From: Petunia secreta | Taxonomy: Eukaryota > Streptophyta > Magnoliopsida > Solanales > Solanaceae | Assembly: GCA_029990175.1 (NCBI GenBank) | Contig: JARKIP010000064.1 | Location: forward strand, 14,588,001-14,652,000 | DNA length: 64,000 bases | Direction of reading: 5' to 3' | Part shown: one piece after another, positions 56,525 to 64,000 of the stretch | Position numbering within the stretch: position 1 is the stretch's first letter | Layout of the letters: every line of letters starts with the position of its first letter | Position numbers and translations under genes: made by a program | The notes under the pieces: model-generated | The model's input: the letters and a program-made list of their open reading frames with translations, nothing else | What the model was told of the DNA's origin: nothing | Database searches by the model: none

Positions 56525-57061
56525 TTATTTCCTTCTCTTTATGTTATGCATTCCTATTTTATTAATCCTCAAAGCATTCAAAATCAGGATCGGTAACTCT
56601 TCATTTATGTTGAAAAACCTTAGAGAACCTCCACATTGGTGACTGTGTTTAGAAAGGGCATTAGTTGTAGCATTTCCTTCTCTATAGATATGGGAAATTC
56701 TGATCTCTTGAAAGGATTGGATTGCATTCTGGATTTGTTTCAATAAATGAGAAATCTCCGAAGGTCCCCTATCCTTCTTCTTGATCCATTGTACCAGGAG
56801 ATTGGAGTTAGATTCCAGCTCCGCTTTGGTATATCTGTTATCAATGCACCATTCTTGGATAGCTTGAGTTTCAGCTGAGTTGTTAGTTCCTTGTCCCAAA
56901 GAGTCTGCAAAGGCCCAAACAGTATTGCCCAAATGATCTCTAACTATGCCTCCTGCTCCTGTTTCTCCTGGATTTGATAGTGTACTACCATATGTGTTGA
57001 GTTTGACCCATCCCATAACTGATCTTTGCCATTGAACAAGACTAATTGGGTAGTCGTGCAT
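56525..57061 (-). pseudogene. Plant RNase H-like (RVT_3) ORF lacking catalytic aspartates
   Basis: 178 open codons. The order of motifs matches the plant RNase H-like domain found at the end of LINE polyproteins and in stand-alone copies: WVKLNTYGS (normally NxDGS) at residues 18-26, GAGGIVRDHLGN at 35-46, AFADSLGQGTNNSAET at 50-65, LESNSNLLVQWI (normally ESDS) near 82-93, and HIYREGNATTNALSKH (normally ADALAK) near 125-140. The three usual Asp positions are Tyr, Asn and Asn; the Glu in SAET is kept. Ribonuclease activity is therefore not expected. The frame has stayed open, so it may be a recent relic or a repurposed non-catalytic protein. No adjacent LINE reverse transcriptase was seen. Confidence 0.75.
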
Positions 57062-58340
57062 TCGCTAAGAATTGAGTGCACCCAAAGATATCTGATGGAT
57101 ATAATTTATTCATATATTTTCATAGTTAAATATTAAGTATTTTTAAATAAAACGTGAATAAATATATCCATCTCTCGTGTATTTTAACATACTAGTATTT
57201 GGGCACGCACATTGTGCGTGATTCATGCTAACCAATACATAGAATATGAGTGCGATAACCTAAACAAAATTTTAATAGAAGAAAAGTAAGATCAAACATA
57301 TAAAACGATATCCTCGTCCATGCAGCAAAGTTGTAAACTGGTACAATCTTTTTACCCCTTCTTTAACTTTTCCAAGTTACCAAATTTGACCCCCATTTTT
57401 CCTTGATTTTACTCCCTTATAAAGATATGTCTCCTAAAAACTGAAGAGTTGAGCACCATTTATTTATATATCAGTAAGGGGTGCCTAGACAAACAACACA
57501 AGCTAAGAGATCTCTTTGACAACTTGGCGCTTATGGAGACTTTAAAGCAACCATTTTCTCAAACTATTGTTTGAAATTAAACTTATAGATTGCAGAATCC
57601 TTTTTTAGTAGAATGAGCAATGTTACATCTTCTATTTCCAAAATAAGCAAAGGCATAAATAAATGACTAGAAATACCTTGAAAGTAGTTCAATAAAAGAT
57701 AGTTTGGTGTAATGGTGGTACATAAACTTCATCACGCGATGCTTTATAAAAGTGCTTCTGAATGCTGGCTAAATCTTCCATAGCTTAGAGGGATGCATCT
57801 GACAAACTGACACAGTAGTGGGTTCTACCATTCTACCCAACATAATCTCAAATGTTATAGATCTCATACAGAACAAATAGAATTTTTGGTGATGGAGCTA
57901 TGTCTTCCATTGCTAAATATATAGTAAAACAATTACCAGCACATAAGTTGACAAATAAGTTTTAGAACGTAGAAGTCTAAGCATTACCGTTGAGTAATTA
58001 TTAATTGAATGTTACTTATTCCTTGTGTTCATAAAGAAAGAGTTACGTTAAGTATAAATAGACATATGACTTTCTGTATACGCTTCTCATCGTCTTAAGT
58101 AACATTAAAAATTTAGTAATAACTTTTTCATTTACTTGTTGTGGATTATTAGAACTTGAGCCTAGTTTACTACTCTTAGGAATTAGTATCTTTTTATATA
58201 TAATAATTAAATACTTATGTATTTTTTATTAGAATGTATATTTATAGTGTTTGCTTGAAGGGCAAAAAAGTCTTTCACTTTTTACTTAGTAGATTGGCTC
58301 TTTTTATAATAGTATGATTTTGCAAGAAGAAGTACATATT
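57062..58340. other. AT-rich spacer
   Basis: No accepted gene. The right-hand part may already belong to the interrupted LTR that follows; the boundary is not determined. Confidence 0.4.
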
Positions 58341-58874
58341 AAAAATGAAGAAAAAGAATGGAATAGCCATCAATTACTATATTTTTCATAGTGCAATTAT
58401 AACACCGATGATTCATGTCTATAATTTTACTACGACGAAGAGAAAAGTGCAATTGGAAGAAAAAAAATCATCAATTCAAGACACCTTTGCTACTACGGGA
58501 AATACCAAGACCTTTCTAAGTTTCATCAAAGACATTTGAGAATCTTTTATAGGAGGAAAAAAATGGTGAATTGAAGAAGAGCAACACGTAAGAAGAACAA
58601 GATTCTTCTAGAATCAATTGCTAGATTCATCTAAAGAGCAAAAGTAAGATTCTTGCTAAATTAATCTAAGGAGCAAAAGCAAGATTTATCTAGGCTCCTT
58701 TGCAAATACACTCGGTAGAATTTCTATAAATAGGTACATGTGCTATAAGGCAAATCATCCAATTTTCTTTTTCAATTCACTTGTCGAAAGAAGAAGTAGT
58801 CTTGCTCCCTTTTTCTTTCTTTGTCTTTTATAGTTTTAAGCTTTTGTAGTTTTCTTCTTTAGAAGAAATACTAC
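58341..58874 (+). repeat. Left part of a gypsy 5' LTR (interrupted)
   Basis: A TATA box CTATAAATAGG at 58724-58734 fits an LTR promoter. The sequence continues seamlessly at 63018 once the LARD and one copy of its target duplication are removed (…GAAGAAATACTAC joined to TTCTTCTTAAT…). The left boundary cannot be fixed because the 3' LTR lies outside the window; 58341 is approximate. Confidence 0.6.
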
Positions 58875-59230
58875 TGTTAGAATCTGCGTAGAAAAATTTC
58901 GAGCCAACAGTATACACTGCTTGTCCTTAAGAAATCTAATCCCCTCACAGTTACCCAAGGTTGTGGATTAATTTCTCCCAGGATAGAACGGAATTACCCT
59001 TACTGTGATACGGTAATTCAAATCACAGTAAACAGCGAATGCAAATACGGTAGAAAATCACACGACTCTAGAAGAGAGGAGAATTATTTTGTTGTGTATC
59101 TCTAAAATGAGGAAGTGTCTCACTATTTATAGACCAAAGATGGGTTGTAATGAAAATGTGTGATACCTTTTCAACCAAGAGGTGTTTATGGTGCCTTTTC
59201 CCATTCACAACTATTTAAAAAACCCCAACA
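58875..59230 (-). repeat. 3' LTR of the LARD
   Basis: 356 bp. Lacks a ~36-bp segment found just inside the start of the other LTR; otherwise they differ at only a handful of positions, which points to a recent insertion. Confidence 0.9.
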
Positions 59231-60929
59231 ATCCCCCACATGAATGGGGAATGGCTCTATAGTGAAAATGTGCAGAAACTTGTGTGATTTGCAAGTAAGA
59301 ACCAATTGCATCTGGACAAGTAGGTTTCCCTTTGAACTTTCCGTAGTGAACATATATCGGATATACTCGGTCAATCGGTAGATTTGATATCTTTGAACCG
59401 TCGAGCTTTGGTTTATACCTAGACAATATATGTCACACAATTAGCCCTTGGCCGTCTTTGGTTCTCATTGTTGTGTTCATTTCAACCATGAACATCGCCT
59501 GATTCATGAGTACGTAGAGAATTGGCCTTATAGAATTCTCCTTGAAGCGGCTTCCACTTCACACTCACATAGGTGATTTCTAAACGTGTAATCCCGTAGA
59601 TGTACACTATTTGATGATTCACGTATCAAACTTAGATAATCATTAAAAAACGTCTTTAACGTTTTATCCTTGGTACTGAACATTGTCTTATTAAGAGGAT
59701 GGGTTGAGTTGTTTGACAATGTTAGAGCGGTCGTACACAACTTTGTTTGAGCTCCTTGAACCTAGATCTTGGGATCTCCAGTCTTCTAGGTAGAGTTACC
59801 GCCATGACGACTTGTCCTCGGCCATAGTCCCATTCTCTTCGATGACCTTTATTACCTCTCTAGTTAGCTTTTTGTAAGCGGATCCGACACATTATCACTT
59901 GACCTTACAATGTCAATATTGATAATCCCGTAGAGAGTAGTTGTCAAACGGTTTTATGTCTTCGTTGTATGTAACGATTTCCCGTTATGCATATTGCTCC
60001 TAACCCTTCCTATTGACACTTGAATATTGCAATGTATGCAAACCACTGTCAACGGCTAGAGCCAATATTGAATATCTTCCAAATTTTTTTTGAGCCCTTT
60101 TTTTCCACTGTTTAATCTAGCATCACTATCAATAACTTGAAATGGTTGCATCAGTTGTGCGCACAACTTTTCTATATTTAATGTATTTCTCAACCATTTC
60201 AGCCTATACCTAGTATTTGTATGCTATTATTTATTATTCCAACATGGAATACAAGCCTAAGTGATGCCCAAATTATAGAATCTTCATTCATTATATAAAT
60301 CCAACTCAATATGAATTTTATATTTATAATTGGTTGGTTCACCACTCAAATCCAACTTCATATGAATTTTACCATTAATATCAATCGTTGACTTAACGTT
60401 TTTATAGACCAATTAAAATATCCGTTCATGAACAGTCATGTCTATACAAAACATTATCTTTCAACGGACACATCTTTTTCATGAAGAACACACCTTTCAA
60501 GTGACACCATTTCATGAACTAAGACAACCTCACGAGACCAACCATCAGATTGGTAGTTTCATCAACTAGTCATCATAATGACTAACAATTTATGATTCAC
60601 TGACTACCAAGTCAATATCCACAAAGAATTCGTGGGTTCAAAAATATATATCTAGTTATAACATTGACTTTGTCATGTATAAGCTAACACCCCCACATTT
60701 TAAAATAATTCATGTGCCATATCATAAACCTCAAAATGCATAGGTTAATTGCAAAAATTCAACTTGAAAGTATGGCACAAGAAAGGTACTAACGAAGTAC
60801 TCTTCCGTGAGATTTACGCACTACAAAACTAATCTCTTTGTTTCTTATTTTCTCTTTGCAAGAGACAACAATCAGAATTTCACTCTTTATTAGAATATGA
60901 CACAACCATATATATTTAATAATACGACA

Positions 60930-61085
60930 AAGCTTTTAATAATCTTTTAAGCCGATTCAATATAATGGTGAAGTTTTTAATCTTCAAAGTCAATCCAATA
61001 TAATGGCGAAATTTTAATAATCTTCAAGCCGATTTACTACCGCTATGAAGTTTTTAATCTTCAAACCGCTTAACAATAAGAGTAG
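60930..61085. repeat. Short tandem repeats in the LARD interior
   Basis: About three imperfect ~55-bp units of the pattern AATATAATGG(T/C)GAAGTTTTTAATCTTCAAA.CCG. Non-coding. Confidence 0.65.
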
Positions 61086-62603
61086 AAATTTACGTAGAAT
61101 TTAATCTCCAAAATAGGAGTAAAAAACCACGAAGATTTTTAAAACTCCAAGCCTGTACCACCTTTAGTCTTCAAGGCTTCTGGAAATTTTCACAAGCCTC
61201 AAGCCATTCAGTATTATCACTTCAACTCCAGAGACTTCTGTTCTCTATGATAACCAACCGTGGGTATTTAAAAAATACTAGCCAATTCATGGTATTCATC
61301 CTGATGAATGAATAGTACTATATTTCTCATTTAACATATTATTATCTCTCAAACATGTAAAAGACTTGCAATATATGAGGAATATTACCTCTTCCTCGAT
61401 CAAATGATCATGAAAGCCACCGCTTCAAATCATTTTTAAATGTCAGTGACATGCTATGAACAAAAAGACAGGAATGTATTTTTCCTTCCCTGTCATGGCT
61501 GACGACATTTCTACCATTAATGCAATGAAATTTGACTTTGACATTCATTATTCTTCATAAAAGTCTCATTAAGTCTTCAAACAGTAAACCAAACTTGATT
61601 TAACTTCGGCTATCATTATTCACTTTGGTTTCATTGACTTAAGAAAGACTTTTATCTTTCTAATGAATTATCAATTAGTCATATTTAACTCATAAAAATA
61701 TCATAAGTTGGAACTTTATACTTTATCAGATGTACGTATGTCTGGGTCTTTTGTGATTCAACACATATGAGTATCAAACTTCAATTTCATGATCTCAAAG
61801 ACTATGTAAGCCAGATCCATATCATACATCCGTGAAAATAACCTTCCAACATATAAATTTCATACATGCTCTCAAATTATATGCCAACTATTCAATTTAC
61901 TTCATAACATGAATATTGAAATTAATTAGCTTTCAAACTTATCATGTTATTCCCAATCATAGCATGCATGCAATATATTGTGAGCTCATCACATAATGAG
62001 CAACTACCCTCATATTTGTAAAATAAACTTTGAATAAATCATTAAAGGTAGGATATTAAAAAGAGTGAGTAAAGAAGATAGAACCCGGTCATGAAGACTT
62101 CTTTGTCTCACGGCTTTTCTACTTTCCAAATTGCAATCAATCAGGCTCTACTGTGCATTAATCTTCCAGTAAAAATAGTTCTTCCTTCCATGGAAACTTT
62201 TCAAGAACGTCTCTAAAATAGGAATAGAACCCCGATTCAGCCACTTAATTATCTGATTCATCATTTAACTTTTGATGTCAATCTCCTTAATTGACTATCT
62301 GTGTAGGCACCGTTTGCGACATTGGTATAGAACCATGACTGAGTTTCATGGATCCCTTTCACTAGTTGCTACATAAATTTTTTTTTTTTTAATGAAACAA
62401 TTTAAAGCCAATAAGGACAAAATTAAGTTGCTGACGTGGATGATCCCTGAAACATTTCACTGATGCATTAAATGAAGAGACACTTCCACTAATAAATCGT
62501 GGAATGACATTTCTTCATTTTAGAAGACACAACGCTTACATGCACAGATGCTGTCCAAATTCATGAATATTTTTCCTCTCCATCAACCAAACACAGAAAA
62601 AAT

Positions 62604-62618
62604 ATTAGATTTCTTAAG
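62604..62618 (-). promoter_or_regulatory. Candidate non-tRNA primer site of the LARD
   Basis: On the minus strand, CTTAAGAAATCTAAT begins two bases after the 5' LTR ends, exactly where a primer site belongs. It is a perfect 15-base complement to a stretch inside both LTRs (plus-strand copy of the same 15 bases at 62709-62723 and 58926-58940). It does not resemble the usual plant tRNA-Met or tRNA-Asp sites. Confidence 0.4.
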
Positions 62619-62620
62619 AT

Positions 62621-63012
62621 TGTTAGAATCTGCACTTTCGAAAATAAACTGAAAATTAGAAAGAGATGAAGTAGAAAAATTCCGAGCCAACAGTATACAC
62701 TGTTTGTCCTTAAGAAATCTAATCCCCTCACAGTTACCCAAGGTTGTGGATTAATTTCTCCCAGGATAGAACGGAATTACCCTTACTGTGATAGCGGTAA
62801 TTCAAATCACAGTAAACAGCGAACGCAAATACGGTAGTAAATCACACGACTCTAGAAGAGAGGAGAATTATTTTGTTGAGTATCTCTAAAATGAGGAAGT
62901 GTCTCACTATTATAGACCAAAGATGGGTGTAATGAAAAGGTGTGATACCTTTTCAACCAAGAGGTGCTTATGGTGCCTTTTCCCATTCACAACTATTCAA
63001 AAAACCCCAACA
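62621..63012 (-). repeat. 5' LTR of the LARD
   Basis: 392 bp, the longer LTR. Contains a TATAATAG-like promoter on the minus strand near 62905-62913. Confidence 0.9.
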
Positions 63013-63017
63013 ACCAC

Positions 63018-63863
63018 TTCTTCTTAATTTTTATATTTTAAAGTTTTTATTACTCCATAATGGAGTAATCTCTTTTGTTGGGATAGTTGATGAAACTTTG
63101 TAATATTTATAATACTTATCTCATTTTAATACATGCTTTGCTTGAAACTTTTTAATCACATTTTAAAACTGTGCTGGAGTGATAGTTTTTACTAAATCAT
63201 TATTTTTACATCCCTCTATTTTATATCTAAGGTATTGTTATATTAATTTTGTAATTCTCACGGAGCAAAATTAATGTATGATAACCGGTGAATAAAATAG
63301 CAGAGTAAAGCTATTATTCCAAGTCTGTAGTCTTGCTTGCTTCAGTTTTAATTCTCACGGAGGAATTGTCGTAGACAAGATTATTGATTTTTAGTGGAAA
63401 TATTCTCACAAAATTTTTACTACCTTTTTAGCACAATTCAAGCAAGAAAAATATTCGGTTTAATCGTCACTAGTTATAATTCAATTAATATGCATAACCT
63501 CACGGAGTGTTATTACCTGATTATTTTTTTAGTGAGTAAAATATAATTGAATTAGCAATAAGTAATTATGCTTCAGAGAAATATGTCAAAATTGAGATAT
63601 TTATTACAAGTATTACCAAGTGAATTCAATTATTCCAACTCTTTTTAAATTAGAAATCTTCCGGAAGTTGATGGTTTTAGTTTAAATAAATTAAAAATAA
63701 AAATTTAAAAATACACCTTTCATCAGGTTGATTCTCTCAAATAGTAATAAAAATATTACAAATCTGTAGCATAGAATACCCAATCTCTATGGGACGATAT
63801 CATAAACTATACTAGAATTTGATAAGAACGAGAAGGAAAATCTTATACACTTTGGCCTCGTCA
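63018..63863 (+). repeat. Right part of the interrupted gypsy 5' LTR
   Basis: Continues the LTR begun before 58874 and ends GGCCTCGTCA. The motif CTCACGGAG occurs three times (63258, 63353, 63498), each followed by AT-rich sequence. No coding content. Confidence 0.65.
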
Positions 63864-63869
63864 AATTTT

Positions 63870-63888
63870 TGGCGCCGTTGCCGGGGAT
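63870..63888 (+). promoter_or_regulatory. Gypsy primer binding site (tRNA-Asp)
   Basis: TGGCGCCGTTGCCGGGGAT is a textbook complement to the 3' end of plant tRNA-Asp. It lies 6 bases after the LTR end and shows that a further gypsy element runs to the right beyond the window. Confidence 0.92.
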
Positions 63889-64000
63889 TGGCGTACATCT
63901 ACATCAGATTAAATATTTTGTTACTAATTTAAGAATTTATTATTACTTAGTATTATATTATTGTTATGTTTATTTTAGTTACTCCTAATATATTATACGG
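63889..64000 (+). mobile_element. Start of the leader of an incomplete gypsy element
   Basis: Non-coding leader downstream of the primer site. Gag is expected beyond the window edge and nothing more can be said. Confidence 0.6.

Larger units (their letters stand above)
58875..63012 (-). mobile_element. Non-coding LTR retrotransposon (LARD type)
   Basis: 4.1 kb. LTRs 58875-59230 and 62621-63012 both begin TGTTAGAATC and end CCCCAACA on the plus strand and are almost identical, apart from a ~36-bp block present only in the right copy. The flanking duplication is ACTAC / ACCAC (4 of 5). The 3.4-kb interior has no retroviral domain. A purine tract (TGTGGGGGAT on the minus strand, 59231-59240) next to the left LTR shows the element reads on the minus strand, with the right LTR as 5' LTR. 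A TATA box (TATAAATAG, minus) near 59131-59139 agrees. No tRNA primer site follows the 5' LTR. The element must depend on proteins from others. Confidence 0.88.

Overview
This is a nuclear chromosome segment of a flowering plant. The intron-bearing genes, very AT-rich spacers, nested LTR retrotransposons and tRNA-derived SINEs whose sequences I recognise as the tobacco TS type all point to a nightshade (Solanaceae, most likely Nicotiana or a close relative). No bacterial, organellar or CRISPR features are visible. Mobile DNA dominates, and only three host genes can be supported.

Layout. 1-5416: spacer, then the last four exons of a minus-strand gene for a lysine-rich, nuclear-looking protein of unknown function. 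5560-11365: remnants of an L1-type LINE, an RTE-type LINE and a SINE, plus a flanked repeat at 7044-7401. 11902-29670: one large Ty3/gypsy element of the Tat type with target duplication AAAAT. It carries gag, protease, RT, two RNase H domains and integrase, and an antisense extra gene with apparent introns before the 3' LTR. Inside its pol, a minus-strand Ty1/copia element (15943-24022, target duplication CTTTT) has an in-frame integrase/RT deletion and a decayed extra sense ORF between RNase H and the 3' LTR. Inside that copia LTR sits a 794-bp hAT-like element with an 8-bp target duplication. The order of insertion is therefore gypsy, copia, hAT.

29676-40400 is gene-poor: microsatellites, a rearranged copia relic, MITEs, two foldback/hairpin arrays and a tandem pair of tiny secreted-peptide-like ORFs. 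40496-41644 is an intact intronless J-domain protein with a C-terminal AT-hook. 44211-44597 (minus) is an intact small CX3C-rich, membrane-anchored protein. 45425-48990 is a tandem duplication whose two copies carry reciprocal SINE insertions, each copy preserving the empty site of the other.

49897-55245 holds a decayed Mutator-like element (SWIM-domain and zinc-knuckle relics) whose interior is filled with a family of short palindromes, including a ~111-bp hairpin minisatellite. A hairpin foldback element lies at its edge. 56525-57061 is an RNase H-like ORF in which the catalytic aspartates are replaced. 58875-63012 is a non-coding LTR element (LARD type) with near-identical LTRs and no tRNA primer site; instead the primer-site position is perfectly complementary over 15 bases to a stretch inside its own LTR. 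That element interrupts the 5' LTR of a further gypsy element, whose tRNA-Asp primer site appears at 63870 and whose body continues beyond the window.

The host genes show no functional link to one another. The best candidates for something undescribed are the MULE hairpin arrays, the extra ORFs of the two nested retroelements and the possible self-priming LARD.
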